Assembly (NCBI RefSeq): GCF_020523985.1 | Contig: NZ_JAIVKM010000009.1 | Location: forward strand, 1 to 64,000 | Source: Mangrovibacter yixingensis | GTDB taxonomy: Bacteria; Pseudomonadota; Gammaproteobacteria; Enterobacterales; Enterobacteriaceae | DNA length: 64,000 nt | Reading direction: 5' to 3' | Part shown: piece by piece, positions 51,923 to 62,060 of the stretch | How positions within the stretch are numbered: the first letter of the stretch is position 1 | Layout of the letters: every line of letters starts with the position of its first letter | Notes under the pieces: generated by a model | Told to the model about the DNA's origin: nothing | The model's input: the letters and a program-made list of their open reading frames with translations, nothing else | Databases searched by the model: none | Made by a program: the position numbers and the translations under genes

Positions 51923-53187
51923 CAATAACCTGTGTCTCATTGAAGCCTCACCGCTCAGCTTTGAAACACATTTTTTACGCCAGCGTGATAAGCGCTGGCG
52001 TATTGTTGCGCCCGTTATCTGCACTGGCAGATGACAAGCAACAGCTCCAGTCTATCCAGCAGGATATTGCCGCGAAAGAGCGTGCTGTGCGCCAGCAAAT
52101 GCAGCAGCGTACAGAGCTTATGGCTCAGCTCAAAAAACAAGAGCAGGCCATTGCGGCTGCCAGTAAAAAACTTCATGAAACACAGTCGACTCTCGCAACA
52201 CTGGATAAACAAATCACAGAAATGAGCGAATCAATCGCTCGCCTCGAAAAACAAAAAACGATGCAAGAACGTAACCTGGCGGCTCAACTGGATGCGGCTT
52301 TTCGCCAGGGGAAACATTCAGGTCTGGAAATGTTGCTTGATGGAGAACAAGGTCAGCGAAATGAGCGTCTGCAGGCCTATTTTGGCTATCTGAATCAGGC
52401 ACGTCAGGAAACTATTGAGCAATTAAAACAAACCCGTGCCGAAGTTGCCGTGCAACGTAGTCAATTAGAAGATAAACAAACTGAACAACAAACCCTGCTT
52501 TATGAGCAGAAAGCACAGCAAGAAAAGTTGGAAGCGGCACGAGACGAGCGGCAAAAAACCCTGCGGAGTCTGGAAGGGTCTATCCAGGCAGGGCAGCAAC
52601 AACTTAACGAAATGCGCCAGAATGAAGCCCGCCTGCGCAACAGCATAGCGCGTGCGGCAGCGGCGGCGAAAGCACGGGCGGAGAAAGAAGCCCGAGAAGC
52701 CCAGAACATTCGCGATCGTGAACAAAACGCCGCCAAAAAAGGCACAACTTACAAGCCAACTCCCAGCGAACGGGAATTGATGGCCAGAACGGGTGGTTTA
52801 GGGGCTCCGCGTGGTCAGGCATACTGGCCGGTGCGCGGGCCAATACTTCACCGGTATGGCGAACAACTGCAAGGTGAGTTACGGTGGAAGGGCATTGTCA
52901 TTGGTGCCAGTGAAGGTACCGAAGTCAAAGCTATCGCGGATGGACGGGTAATTCTTGCCGACTGGCTTCAGGGCTATGGCCTTGTTGTTGTTGTCGACCA
53001 TGGGAAAGGTGATATGAGCCTGTACGGATACAACCAAAGTGCGCTGGTCAGTGTTGGTGCACAAGTCCGGGCAGGGCAACCAATCGCATTGGTGGGCAGC
53101 AGTGGGGGCCAGGGTCGCCCTTCCCTCTATTTCGAAATTCGCCGCCAGGGTCAGGCGGTCAATCCACAACCGTGGTTGGGAAGATAA
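51901..53187 (+). CDS. envC: Murein hydrolase activator EnvC
   Basis: Periplasmic activator of amidases AmiA and AmiB during daughter-cell separation. Signal sequence ASVISAGVLLRPLSALA, then a long coiled coil (about residues 45-270, many QQ/EQ heptads), then a degenerate LytM (M23) domain (TGGLGAPRGQAYWPVRG to NPQPWLGR) lacking the full zinc set, as known for EnvC. The start is doubtful: ATG 51901 lies in the loop of the gpmI terminator and lacks an SD, while TTG 51940 (KPHRSALKHIF) gives 415 residues, closer to the E. coli 419. Confidence 0.93.
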   Translation: MRGKAIFSITCVSLKPHRSALKHIFYASVISAGVLLRPLSALADDKQQLQSIQQDIAAKERAVRQQMQQRTELMAQLKKQEQAIAAASKKLHETQSTLATLDKQITEMSESIARLEKQKTMQERNLAAQLDAAFRQGKHSGLEMLLDGEQGQRNERLQAYFGYLNQARQETIEQLKQTRAEVAVQRSQLEDKQTEQQTLLYEQKAQQEKLEAARDERQKTLRSLEGSIQAGQQQLNEMRQNEARLRNSIARAAAAAKARAEKEAREAQNIRDREQNAAKKGTTYKPTPSERELMARTGGLGAPRGQAYWPVRGPILHRYGEQLQGELRWKGIVIGASEGTEVKAIADGRVILADWLQGYGLVVVVDHGKGDMSLYGYNQSALVSVGAQVRAGQPIALVGSSGGQGRPSLYFEIRRQGQAVNPQPWLGR

Positions 53188-53190
53188 GTT

Positions 53191-54141
53191 TTGCTTCAGT
53201 TTCGTCAACTCGCGCTCGCCGCATCTACACTGCTGCTTTGCAGTACCTCCGCTCTGGCAGGTCGCCTGGCTATCGTTATCGATGACTTTGGCTACCGCCC
53301 ACATACAGAAAACCAGGTTATTGCCTTACCCGCCCCCATATCTGTCGCTGTGTTACCCAATGCGCCTCATGCCAGGGAGATGGCCACTAAAGCACACAAT
53401 GCCGGGCATGAGGTTCTGATACATTTGCCCATGTTGCCTGTCAGCAAACAACCTTTAGAGGTAGATACACTGCGCCCGGAAATGAGCAGCGCGGAAATCG
53501 ATCGCATCATACGCGATGCTGTCAACAAGGTACCTTATGCTGTCGGGCTGAATAACCATATGGGCAGTGCCATGACATCGAGCCTGTTTGGTATGCAAAA
53601 AGTAATGCAGGCGCTAAACAGTTATAAGCTCTATTTTTTGGATAGCATGACCATTGGCAACAGTCAGTCAATGCGTGCAGCAACAGGCACGCATGTCAGT
53701 GTCATTAAACGCAATGTATTTCTTGATGATACGCAGAATGAAGCGGACATTCGTTACCAGTTTAACCGGGCAATTAAGCTTGCGCGCCATAATGGTTATG
53801 CGATTGCGATTGGTCACCCACATCCAACGACCGTGAAAGTACTGCAGCAGATGGTCTATAACCTGCCGCCAGATATTACATTAGTCAGGCCAAGTAGCCT
53901 GCTGAATGAGCCACAGGTTGATCATTCCACACCGCCAGGGCCGGAAAAACAGGTACCACGTAACCCGTTCCGTGGAGTACGGTTATGTAAGGCTAAAAAA
54001 CCATTAGCCCCTGTCACCCCGGTGCTTTTTTTCGAAGTGCTGCAAGACAGCATCAGGCAAAGCACCCTGTTCAATTATTTCCGTCACCAGTGGCAAGGGT
54101 GGTCACCCACATCAGCCATTGTGCATTCCTCGCATAAATAA
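53191..54141 (+). CDS. yibQ: Divergent polysaccharide deacetylase family protein YibQ
   Basis: 316 residues with a signal peptide (MLQFRQLALAASTLLLCSTSALA). The mature part starts GRLAIVIDDFGYRPHTENQ and has AVLPNAPHAREMATKAHNAGHEVLIHLPM, LNNHMGSAMT and AIGHPHPTTVKVLQQM, the conserved acidic and histidine motifs of the divergent deacetylase family. Substrate unknown; pairing with envC suggests a cell-wall role. It starts with TTG 3 bp after the envC stop and is surely co-transcribed. E. coli YibQ is about 319. Confidence 0.92.
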   Translation: MLQFRQLALAASTLLLCSTSALAGRLAIVIDDFGYRPHTENQVIALPAPISVAVLPNAPHAREMATKAHNAGHEVLIHLPMLPVSKQPLEVDTLRPEMSSAEIDRIIRDAVNKVPYAVGLNNHMGSAMTSSLFGMQKVMQALNSYKLYFLDSMTIGNSQSMRAATGTHVSVIKRNVFLDDTQNEADIRYQFNRAIKLARHNGYAIAIGHPHPTTVKVLQQMVYNLPPDITLVRPSSLLNEPQVDHSTPPGPEKQVPRNPFRGVRLCKAKKPLAPVTPVLFFEVLQDSIRQSTLFNYFRHQWQGWSPTSAIVHSSHK

Positions 54142-54149
54142 CTTCACGC

Positions 54150-54180
54150 AACCCTGGTCAATTAACCGGGGTTTTCTTTT
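54150..54180 (+). terminator. envC-yibQ terminator
   Basis: AACCCTGGT-CAATTA-ACCGGGGTT (one G-T pair) then TTCTTTT, 8 bp after yibQ. Confidence 0.8.
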
Positions 54181-54244
54181 AATTCTCCCGGGTGAAAGCT
54201 CAGTTGGAGCCCAGCCAAAACATACCGTAATACAATGTTATTCC

Positions 54245-54291
54245 TGGTATAATTAGTGAAATTCAGTTAAGGATAATCTTGATGCTATAAT
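54245..54291 (+). promoter_or_regulatory. Two extended -10 promoters before the glycosyltransferase pair
   Basis: TGGTATAAT (54245-54253) and TGCTATAAT (54283-54291) are both perfect extended -10 elements (TGnTATAAT), 71 and 33 bp upstream of the glycosyltransferase start. Clear -35 elements are absent, which such promoters tolerate. Confidence 0.65.
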
Positions 54292-54324
54292 CCGTGCTTT
54301 ATAAGCATTCGGAATACAGACGGA

Positions 54325-55557
54325 ATGGTTTCAGGGCAACGTAATATTTTGCTATTGGACAATGGGAAGGAATGGGGTGGAGGAACAAACAGTATGCTTG
54401 AATTACTCAAGCGTATTGACCGCCAAAAATTCCATATAACCTGTTGCTTCTACTACAATTATTCACGGGGTGAACAAGAAAGTATCGGGCAAGTATTACA
54501 GGGTATTCAGATCCCAGTGATTTTCTTACCTCAATCCAGACAACCGTTGTGGGCCCGAATCGCTAAAGAGGTTTTGCGTAGCCTGTGTTTCTTTAGCCGC
54601 AGCGGCCGCAAAAAAATCACTTATTTAGTTGATAATTTGTGGCGGATAAAACCGAACGCACGCCGTATTCGCCAAATTCTGCAACAAAATAGCGTTGATG
54701 TTCTCTATATGAACAATCAGCCCCAGTCGAATATTGAGGGATACCTGGCCGCGGAAGGGTTACCTGTCGCAGTCGTTCAACATTGCCGCATCGAACCGGT
54801 TTTAACACCAGATGTAGTGCAACTCGTGAACAGAATAGCGAGCCATACCATCGCTGTGTCAAAAGGGGTTGAGCATGTACTGACAACAAACGGTATTGAT
54901 GCCCACCGAACCTCGACTGTCTCTAATGCTATTGATATCAACCAGCAGTTACCTGACCGCCAGTCAGTACGTAAAACCTTAAAGATAGGGCAAGGCACTT
55001 TTGTTTTTTGTAGCATAGGCTCACTGATTCCAAGAAAATCCAGCCACCATACACTGGAAGCACTGGCTCAGTTCAACCAAAAGCATCCTGCCGCAGACTG
55101 GCTATTTCTTCTCGTTGGTGAGGGGCCAGAACGATCGCACCTTGAGCAACTGGCACAGCAATATGGTATTGCAGAAAAGGTTATTTTTACTGGCTTTAAA
55201 AATAATCCACTGGATTATCTGGCAGCCAGCGACGTGTTTATTCTCGCCTCAAAGAGCGAGGGATTACCACGGGTTGTACTTGAGTCAATGTTACTGGGAA
55301 CGGTTGTGTCCGGTTCTGCTGTAACAGGTACAGCTGAGCTGATTGAACACAACCGCACCGGGCTGCTGTTTGATTATGGTGATGTTAACCAACTGGCAGA
55401 CCACCTGAGCCAGGTCTGGGAACACACAGCGTTACGCAAAACACTTGCCAGCCAGGCTCGCCAACAAGTCGAAGAGCACTATGCGATAGAAAAATATGTC
55501 GCAGGTGTTGAACAAATTTTGGAAAACGCCAAACCATATCGGAATCACCATGCTTAA
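54325..55557 (+). CDS. Glycosyltransferase, family 4 type
   Basis: A 410-residue GT-B-fold enzyme of unassigned specificity. The N-terminal half starts ILLLDNGKEWGGGTNSMLELLKRI, a typical acceptor-side glycine-rich loop. The C-terminal half has CSIGSLIPRKSSHHTLEAL (about 230), LLVGEGPERSHLEQLA, VIFTGFKNNPLDYLAASDVFIL and the EX7E motif SEGLPRVVLES (glutamates about 312 and 320) that binds the nucleotide sugar. No membrane segment, so probably peripheral at the inner membrane. It sits after yibQ where E. coli has waaH, overlapping the next transferase by 8 bp. Likely acts on lipopolysaccharide or another surface glycan. Confidence 0.87.
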   Translation: MVSGQRNILLLDNGKEWGGGTNSMLELLKRIDRQKFHITCCFYYNYSRGEQESIGQVLQGIQIPVIFLPQSRQPLWARIAKEVLRSLCFFSRSGRKKITYLVDNLWRIKPNARRIRQILQQNSVDVLYMNNQPQSNIEGYLAAEGLPVAVVQHCRIEPVLTPDVVQLVNRIASHTIAVSKGVEHVLTTNGIDAHRTSTVSNAIDINQQLPDRQSVRKTLKIGQGTFVFCSIGSLIPRKSSHHTLEALAQFNQKHPAADWLFLLVGEGPERSHLEQLAQQYGIAEKVIFTGFKNNPLDYLAASDVFILASKSEGLPRVVLESMLLGTVVSGSAVTGTAELIEHNRTGLLFDYGDVNQLADHLSQVWEHTALRKTLASQARQQVEEHYAIEKYVAGVEQILENAKPYRNHHA

Positions 55558-56479
55558 AAAATTCAGCGCAAAATACCGCCATATTACTTCACGCCATAAT
55601 ATTGCTTACTCTCAGTCAGCAACAGGGCAGGCAGGTGTTCCTGTCACATCGGTAGTGATTCCTTGTGCCGGTGCAGACTACATCGAAGAAGCACTGCTCA
55701 GTGCTGAGTTTTCAAACCGCTTTGCTGGTGACTTAGCAGAAATTGTCATTGTCACTGATAACGCAGCGGAATCCTTTGGACCACTGCCAGACAAAACACG
55801 CGTCGTCACGCTGGCCCTCCCGGTTAGGGAAGAGAATTATCGGTACAAACAAATTTACTTAAGCCGGTTGATTAAACTGAATGCACCGTTGCAGGCGAAG
55901 ACAGAGGGTGTTCTGATGATTGATTCAGACCTGAACCTGCTGCAAATGCCGGTTATCAATATTGAGGAGCAGCATCTGTATTCCAGCTTCCGTCAGGGAA
56001 AGATGATTGCCAAATTAGCTGATGCACCAGAGCAAAATGTCCCGGCTTATTATAAAGATACCGTTCGCCCTTATCTGGTTGATCATGTAAATGGTGCGTT
56101 CCTGGCTGCCACCCGAAAAACATGGCGCCGCATTTGCCCATTATGGCTGACATTATTCCAGGATACATGGGAATTGATGGATGATTCACAGCCCCCAACA
56201 GATCAACTCCCGCTGGCAGCGCTTTTAGATATGCTGGATATAAGAACGGTTAATCTTGGTGACTGGATGAACTGGCCGGTATCAAAAAAGATTGGCGGTA
56301 CACCATCTGTTATTCCCAAACAAGTCGTTGGCGCACACGGAGGGTTTCCGTTATCTGAATGGAGAAAATACCTGAAATCCCCAGACAACGAACTTTTGTT
56401 CAGAGGCCAGGATTACACCCGAAAAGTGCGCTACCTGACTGATGATGAGAAAAAATCAGGCACAACCAGCGAAAATTAA
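55550..56479 (+). CDS. Putative GT-A-fold glycosyltransferase
   Basis: 309 residues, start MLKKFSAKYRHIT, overlapping the upstream GT4 gene by 8 bp. GT-A features: VPVTSVVIPCAGADYIEEALLSAEF (about 45), then AEIVIVTDNAAESFG, and a metal-binding DSD in GVLMIDSDLNLLQ (about 125-127). After that VDHVNGAFLAATRKTWRRICPLW resembles the acceptor half of such enzymes. I do not recognise the subfamily; the pattern is looser than in standard GT2 proteins. Tight coupling with the GT4 suggests both extend the same glycan. Followed by a hairpin and convergent tdh. Confidence 0.75.
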   Translation: MLKKFSAKYRHITSRHNIAYSQSATGQAGVPVTSVVIPCAGADYIEEALLSAEFSNRFAGDLAEIVIVTDNAAESFGPLPDKTRVVTLALPVREENYRYKQIYLSRLIKLNAPLQAKTEGVLMIDSDLNLLQMPVINIEEQHLYSSFRQGKMIAKLADAPEQNVPAYYKDTVRPYLVDHVNGAFLAATRKTWRRICPLWLTLFQDTWELMDDSQPPTDQLPLAALLDMLDIRTVNLGDWMNWPVSKKIGGTPSVIPKQVVGAHGGFPLSEWRKYLKSPDNELLFRGQDYTRKVRYLTDDEKKSGTTSEN

Positions 56480-56527
56480 TGCAGGGCAATAATTCAGCGC
56501 TGTGATTCGCAAGACAAGAAGCGTTCT

Positions 56528-56560
56528 AGGCCGGTAGCCAGCTACCCCAGCTACCGGCCT
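56528..56560. terminator. Hairpin between the glycosyltransferase pair and tdh
   Basis: AGGCCGGTAGC and GCTACCGGCCT form a perfect 11-bp stem over an 11-bp loop between convergent genes. No T-run on either strand. Confidence 0.55.
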
Positions 56561-56570
56561 GGAGCAATCA

Positions 56571-57593
56571 CTACCAGTTCAGCACGACTTTACCAGACTG
56601 GCCAGAGCGCATAGCGTCAAACCCTTTCTGGAAATCATCAATACTAAACTGGTGGGTAATAATGGGGGACAAATCCAGCCCCGATTGAATCAGCGCTGCC
56701 ATTTTATACCATGTTTCAAACATCTCACGGCCATAGATACCTTTAATAAACAACCCCTTAAAGATTACCTTACTCCAGTCTATCGCCATCTCCGCAGGGG
56801 GAATACCTAACATGGCAACCCGCCCACCATGATTCATAGTTTCCAGCATGGAGCGAAATGCAGGTGGTGCACCAGACATCTCCAGCCCCACATCAAAGCC
56901 TTCAGTCATGCCTAACTCCGCCATTACATCAGCAAGGCTTTCACTGGCAACATTTACTGCACGTGTGACCCCCATCTTACGAGCTAAATCAAGGCGGTAT
57001 TCGTTCACATCAGTGATAACCACATTACGGGCACCAACATGTTTCGCCACAGCTGCAGCCATAATGCCTATTGGGCCAGCACCGGAAACCAGTACATCTT
57101 CACCCACCAGGTCGAAAGACAGAGCAGTGTGCACAGCATTACCAAAGGGGTCAAAAATTGCTGCCAGCTCATCAGGAATATTGTCCGGAATCTTGAACGC
57201 ATTGAATGCCGGAATAACCAGGTATTCAGCGAAACACCCCGGGCGGTTTACTCCCACACCGATGGTATTACGGCACAAATGTGTGCGCCCGGCACGGCAG
57301 TTACGGCAATAGCCACAAGTTATGTGCCCTTCACCGGAAACTCTGTCACCCGGTTTAAAACCCTTAACCTCTTGCCCAACTTTAACAACCTCACCAACAT
57401 ATTCGTGCCCAACCACCATCGGCACCGGGATAGTCTTTTGTGACCAGTCATCCCAGTTATAAATGTGTACATCGGTACCACAAATAGCTGTTTTCCGGAT
57501 TTTAATCAGGAGATCGTTGTGCCCCATTTCAGGTTCAGGCACATCGGTCATCCAGATCCCTTCTTCTGCCTTCAATTTTGATAATGCTTTCAT
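56571..57593 (-). CDS. tdh: L-Threonine 3-dehydrogenase
   Basis: Zinc alcohol dehydrogenase family; oxidises threonine to 2-amino-3-ketobutyrate. Catalytic zinc site [13 protein letters not shown] (cysteine about 38) and GHEYVGEV (about 63); structural zinc cysteines in [15 protein letters not shown] (about 93-107); NAD fold [20 protein letters not shown]. 340 residues (E. coli about 341). Second gene after kbl, 10 bp apart. Confidence 0.97.
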   Translation of the reverse strand: MKALSKLKAEEGIWMTDVPEPEMGHNDLLIKIRKTAICGTDVHIYNWDDWSQKTIPVPMVVGHEYVGEVVKVGQEVKGFKPGDRVSGEGHITCGYCRNCRAGRTHLCRNTIGVGVNRPGCFAEYLVIPAFNAFKIPDNIPDELAAIFDPFGNAVHTALSFDLVGEDVLVSGAGPIGIMAAAVAKHVGARNVVITDVNEYRLDLARKMGVTRAVNVASESLADVMAELGMTEGFDVGLEMSGAPPAFRSMLETMNHGGRVAMLGIPPAEMAIDWSKVIFKGLFIKGIYGREMFETWYKMAALIQSGLDLSPIITHQFSIDDFQKGFDAMRSGQSGKVVLNW

Positions 57594-57603
57594 TACAAAA
57601 CCC

Positions 57604-58800
57604 TCAGGCTATAACGCCCAGTTGCTTGCCAATTCGAATAAAGGCATCAACCGCACGCTCAATTTGTGCTGTTGTATGTGCCGCAGACATTTGAGTACGA
57701 ATACGAGCCTGGCCCTTTGGTACCACCGGATAGAAGAAACCGGTTACGTAAATGCCCTCTTTCTGGAGTTCGCGGGCAAAATTCTGGGCAATAACTGCAT
57801 CACCTAACATAACGGGAATAATGGCATGGTCGGCACCAGCCAGAGTAAACCCTGCTGCAGTCATTTTTTCGCGGAATAAACGGGCATTCGCCCACAACTG
57901 CGCGCGCAAGTGCTCCCCTTCCTCCAGCATTTCCAGCACTTTGATGGAAGCAGCAACAATGGCCGGAGCCAGGGAGTTAGAGAACAGATAAGGGCGAGAA
58001 CGCTGACGTAACCACTCAACCACTTCTTTACGCGCTGCGGTGTAACCACCAGAAGCACCACCAAGGGCTTTACCCAGCGTACCGGTAATGATATCTACCC
58101 GCCCCATTACGTCACAATATTCGTGGGTTCCACGCCCATTGGCGCCAACAAAGCCAACTGCGTGAGAGTCATCAACCATTACCAGAGCATCATACTGATC
58201 TGCCAGGTCACAAATGCCTTTTAAGTTGGCAATAACCCCATCCATTGAGAACACGCCATCGGTGGCAATCAGTACATGACGGGCTCCGCCATCGCGAGCC
58301 TGTTTCAGGCAGTTTTCCAGCTCGGCAAGGTTGTTATTGGCATAACGAAAGCGTTGCGCTTTACACAGGCGAACACCATCAATGATAGAAGCATGATTCA
58401 GAGCATCAGAAATAATGGCATCTTCCGGCCCTAACAAGGTTTCGAACAACCCACCATTCGCATCAAAGCAGGAGGAATAAAGAATGGCATCTTCCATTCC
58501 CAGGAACGACGCCAGCTTTTGCTCCAACTGTTTGTGGCTATCTTGTGTACCACAAATAAAACGCACAGACGCCATGCCAAAACCATGGGTATCCATCCCA
58601 CTTTTTGCGGATTCCACCAATGCCGGGTGATTCGCTAATCCAAGATAATTGTTCGCACAAAAGTTAATAACCTGGCTACCACCCGCCAGGGTGATATCAG
58701 CCTGCTGCGCAGAAGTGATAATACGCTCTTCTTTAAATAAGCCTTCTGTACGCGCTGTTTCCAGATTTGCCGCTAACTGTTGATAAAAATCCCCTCGCAT
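57604..58800 (-). CDS. kbl: 2-Amino-3-ketobutyrate CoA ligase
   Basis: PLP enzyme that cleaves aminoketobutyrate with CoA to glycine and acetyl-CoA, completing threonine breakdown with Tdh. PLP lysine in [19 protein letters not shown] (about 244); [20 protein letters not shown] (about 210). Start [14 protein letters not shown] gives 398 residues, as in E. coli; 34 further codons upstream are unsupported. First gene of kbl-tdh, divergent from hldD. Confidence 0.97.
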   Translation of the reverse strand: MRGDFYQQLAANLETARTEGLFKEERIITSAQQADITLAGGSQVINFCANNYLGLANHPALVESAKSGMDTHGFGMASVRFICGTQDSHKQLEQKLASFLGMEDAILYSSCFDANGGLFETLLGPEDAIISDALNHASIIDGVRLCKAQRFRYANNNLAELENCLKQARDGGARHVLIATDGVFSMDGVIANLKGICDLADQYDALVMVDDSHAVGFVGANGRGTHEYCDVMGRVDIITGTLGKALGGASGGYTAARKEVVEWLRQRSRPYLFSNSLAPAIVAASIKVLEMLEEGEHLRAQLWANARLFREKMTAAGFTLAGADHAIIPVMLGDAVIAQNFARELQKEGIYVTGFFYPVVPKGQARIRTQMSAAHTTAQIERAVDAFIRIGKQLGVIA

Positions 58801-59080
58801 CACCATTCTCCAGAGATGAAAAAATTTGGCACATATTACCGAAACCTGGCGCTTTAAACGAGATGACACAACAGTGTTTACACACTTTGCAGCATAAATC
58901 ACGTCTTAATGAAAACCGAAATTACTGCCAGTTGAAAAATGGAAACCAACGCGCAAACAGCATACTAAACGCAATATATGCGCATAATAGAAGGACACAG
59001 ACTGATGTAATGATATGATTAGCGCAATTTGCGTGGGCGTGCGGCACAGCCCCACTTCAAAACAGGTAAAGGTTACGCAT

Positions 59081-60013
59081 ATGATTATTGTCACTGGTGG
59101 CGCCGGTTTTATCGGCAGCAATATTGTTAAGGCCCTGAACGATAAGGGATATCGCGACATCTTAGTGGTAGATAACCTGAAAGATGGTACGAAATTCGCC
59201 AATCTGGTGGATTTGGATATTGCCGATTATATGGACAAAGAAGACTTCCTTATCCAAATTATGGCCGGGGAAGAATTTGGCGAAGTAGAAGCCGTATTCC
59301 ATGAAGGTGCCTGTTCATCCACTACCGAGTGGGATGGCAAGTACATGATGGACAACAACTATCAGTATTCCAAAGAACTGCTGCACTACTGCCTGGAACG
59401 TGAAATTCCCTTCCTTTACGCCTCATCTGCAGCAACCTATGGTGGCCGCACATCTGATTTCATTGAGTCACGTGAATATGAGCAGCCACTGAATGTTTAT
59501 GGCTACTCTAAATTTCTGTTTGATGAGTATGTCCGCCAAATTCTGCCTGAAGCAGATTCTCAAATCGTGGGATTCCGCTATTTCAATGTCTACGGCCCGC
59601 GTGAAAGCCACAAAGGTAGCATGGCAAGCGTAGCATTCCACCTGAACACACAACTGAATAAGGGTGAAAACCCGAAACTGTTTGAAGGCAGCGACAACTT
59701 CCGTCGTGACTTTATCTATGTTGGCGATGTTGCCGCTGTTAACTTGTGGTTCTGGGAAAATGGCGTTTCTGGCATTTTCAACTGTGGCACAGGCCGTGCA
59801 GAATCATTCCAGGCGGTTGCCGACGCAACTCTCGCATGGCACAAACAAGGCAGCATTGAATACATTCCGTTCCCGGACAAACTTAAAGGGCGTTACCAGG
59901 CATTTACCCAGGCTGATCTAACTAATCTGCGCGCTGCGGGTTATGACAAACCCTTTAAGACTGTCGCGGAAGGGGTAACCGAGTATATGGCCTGGTTAAA
60001 CCGCCAGGCATAA
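59081..60013 (+). CDS. hldD: ADP-L-glycero-D-manno-heptose-6-epimerase
   Basis: Epimerises ADP-D,D-heptose to ADP-L,D-heptose, the donor for the lipopolysaccharide inner core. Short-chain reductase fold: [19 protein letters not shown] at the N-terminus, [13 protein letters not shown] with the catalytic serine/threonine region, [12 protein letters not shown] with the YxxxK pair (about 140), [19 protein letters not shown]. 310 residues, as in E. coli (also rfaD). The start follows AAAGGT; 22 upstream codons are unsupported. First of the core genes hldD-waaF-waaC. Confidence 0.97.
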   Translation: MIIVTGGAGFIGSNIVKALNDKGYRDILVVDNLKDGTKFANLVDLDIADYMDKEDFLIQIMAGEEFGEVEAVFHEGACSSTTEWDGKYMMDNNYQYSKELLHYCLEREIPFLYASSAATYGGRTSDFIESREYEQPLNVYGYSKFLFDEYVRQILPEADSQIVGFRYFNVYGPRESHKGSMASVAFHLNTQLNKGENPKLFEGSDNFRRDFIYVGDVAAVNLWFWENGVSGIFNCGTGRAESFQAVADATLAWHKQGSIEYIPFPDKLKGRYQAFTQADLTNLRAAGYDKPFKTVAEGVTEYMAWLNRQA

Positions 60014-60026
60014 TGGTTATCAAGGC

Positions 60027-61073
60027 ATGAAAATTCTGGTAACAGGCCCATCCTGGGTCGGCGATATGATGATGTCGCAAAGCCTTTATCGCACGCTGAA
60101 GGCACGTTATCCACAGGCCGTAATTGATGTGATGGCACCAGCATGGTGCCGTCCGCTTTTATCACGTATGCCTGAGGTAAATGAAGCAATCCCTATGCCT
60201 CTTGGTCATGGCGCACTAGAGATTGGCGAACGCCGAAAATTAGGTTTAAGCTTGCGAAATAAACGCTATGACCGCGCTTATGTGTTGCCCAATTCGTTCA
60301 AATCAGCTTTAGTGCCATTCTTTGCCAACATTCCTCAGCGGACGGGTTGGCGTGGAGAAATGCGCTACGGGTTACTGAATGATATCCGCACCCTGGATAA
60401 ACAGGCATGGCCGCTCATGGTGCAACGCTATGTTGCTCTGGCTTATGAAAAAAATGCCATGCATTCAGCACAGGACCTGCCCCAACCTCTGTTGTGGCCA
60501 CAGCTTCAAGTCAATGACGGGGAAAAAACACAGGCACGAGCCCAATTTAATCTGGAAGATGATCGCCCTGTTGTTGGTTTTTGCCCCGGTGCAGAATTTG
60601 GCCCGGCGAAACGTTGGCCGCATTATCACTATGCAACCCTGGCCGCTAAACTCATCGACGAAGGCAAACAGGTTGTTTTGTTCGGTTCCGTTAAAGACAA
60701 CGAGTCCGGGCAACAAATTCGGGCAGCCCTGAGCGATTCACAGCGCCAATATTGCCGTAATCTGGCGGGTGAAACAGCTTTGGAACAAGCGGTCGTTTTA
60801 TTAGCGAGCTGCGAGTCTGTTGTCACTAACGATTCCGGCCTGATGCATGTCGCCGCAGCCCTTAATCGCCCCCTGGTCGCATTGTATGGCCCCAGCAGCC
60901 CAGATTTCACACCACCTCTGTCTCACAAGGCACATGTAATCCGGTTGATTTCCGGTTACCACAAAGTGCGTAAAGGGGAAGGTGAGCAGGGTTACCACCA
61001 AAGCCTGATAGACATTACGCCTGAACGTGTGCTGGCTGAATTAAACGATTTACTCAAGGAACAGGAAGACTAA
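60027..61073 (+). CDS. waaF: ADP-heptose:LPS heptosyltransferase II
   Basis: Adds the second heptose to the inner core. GT9 family: MKILVTGPSWVGDMMMSQSLY with the catalytic aspartate at residue 13, VGFCPGAEFGPAKRWPHYHYA (about 183) and TNDSGLMHVAAALNRPLVALYGPSSPDFTPP (about 267), the donor-binding loop. 348 residues, as in E. coli. 13 bp after hldD; waaC follows without a gap. Confidence 0.97.
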   Translation: MKILVTGPSWVGDMMMSQSLYRTLKARYPQAVIDVMAPAWCRPLLSRMPEVNEAIPMPLGHGALEIGERRKLGLSLRNKRYDRAYVLPNSFKSALVPFFANIPQRTGWRGEMRYGLLNDIRTLDKQAWPLMVQRYVALAYEKNAMHSAQDLPQPLLWPQLQVNDGEKTQARAQFNLEDDRPVVGFCPGAEFGPAKRWPHYHYATLAAKLIDEGKQVVLFGSVKDNESGQQIRAALSDSQRQYCRNLAGETALEQAVVLLASCESVVTNDSGLMHVAAALNRPLVALYGPSSPDFTPPLSHKAHVIRLISGYHKVRKGEGEQGYHQSLIDITPERVLAELNDLLKEQED

Positions 61074-62057
61074 ATGCGGGTATTGATTGTCAAGACATCC
61101 TCAATGGGCGATGTGCTCCATACATTACCTGCACTGACAGATGCCTGTGACGCAATACCGGGTATTCGTTTCGATTGGGTTGTGGAAGAGGGTTTTGCCC
61201 AAATTCCTAGTTGGCATGCGAGTGTGAATCAGGTTATTCCTGTCGCTATTCGCCGCTGGCGAAAAGCCTGGTTTTCATCTGGTGTAACCAAAGAACGCCA
61301 AGTGTTCCGTAAACAAATCCAGTCGGTTCAATATGATGCAGTTATTGATGCCCAGGGGCTTCTAAAGAGCGCAGCACTAGTTACCCGACTAGCCCAAGGG
61401 CCAAAGCATGGAATGGACTGGCGAAGCGCTCGTGAGCCTCTGGCCTGCCTGTTTTACCAATATCGCCATGCCATTGCCCGTCAGCAACACGCCGTGGAAA
61501 GAACCAGGGAATTGTTTGCTAAAAGCCTCAGCTATGAAAAACCACATCACCAGGGTGATTACGCAATTGCCCGGCACTTCCAAGGGCAAAAACAAGGGGG
61601 CACGGAGCCGTATATTGTTTGCCTGCACGCCACAACGCGTGATGATAAACACTGGCCTGAGTCACGCTGGCTTGAATTTATCCAGTTGGTAAGCGACACA
61701 GGGTGCAAAATTAAGCTACCATGGGGCGCAGAACATGAGCGCCAACGGGCTGAAAGGCTCGCCTTGGGTAATCCGCATGTTGAAGTCCTCCCTAAATTAA
61801 CCCTGGAGGATGTAGCTAACGTTTTGGCTGGTGCTTGCGCCGTCGTGTCCGTTGATACCGGGCTTAGCCATCTTACTGCTGCACTCGATCGCCCCAATGT
61901 CACACTTTTTGGCCCAACAGACCCTGCATTGATCGGGGGATACGGAAAAAACCAGCATCAAATAATAAGTAAAACCAGAGAGATGGCTGATATTTCTGCA
62001 TCACAGGTACTCAGTACCCTGTGGGAACTTCATCTACCTTTTTTCGCGAAACCATAA
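61074..62057 (+). CDS. waaC: ADP-heptose:LPS heptosyltransferase I
   Basis: Adds the first heptose to Kdo. GT9 family: MRVLIVKTSSMGDVLHTLPAL with aspartate 13, CLHATTRDDKHWPESRWLEFI (about 184) and SVDTGLSHLTAALDRPNVTLFGPTDPALIGGYG (about 260). 327 residues (E. coli 319). The ATG directly follows the waaF stop (TAAATG). Confidence 0.96.
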   Translation: MRVLIVKTSSMGDVLHTLPALTDACDAIPGIRFDWVVEEGFAQIPSWHASVNQVIPVAIRRWRKAWFSSGVTKERQVFRKQIQSVQYDAVIDAQGLLKSAALVTRLAQGPKHGMDWRSAREPLACLFYQYRHAIARQQHAVERTRELFAKSLSYEKPHHQGDYAIARHFQGQKQGGTEPYIVCLHATTRDDKHWPESRWLEFIQLVSDTGCKIKLPWGAEHERQRAERLALGNPHVEVLPKLTLEDVANVLAGACAVVSVDTGLSHLTAALDRPNVTLFGPTDPALIGGYGKNQHQIISKTREMADISASQVLSTLWELHLPFFAKP

Positions 62058-62060
62058 TAG

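Noticed and set aside
56528-56540. GGCCGGTAGCC resembles the RfaH ops element (GGCGGTAGCnT) expected near lipopolysaccharide genes.
   Set aside because: It has an extra C, lies in a perfect hairpin, and is downstream of, not before, the transferase genes.
58925-58960. TTGAAA at 58932-58937 before hldD as a possible sigma-32 -35, since hldD is heat-inducible in E. coli.
   Set aside because: No CCCCATnT-like -10 follows at 13-15 bp.
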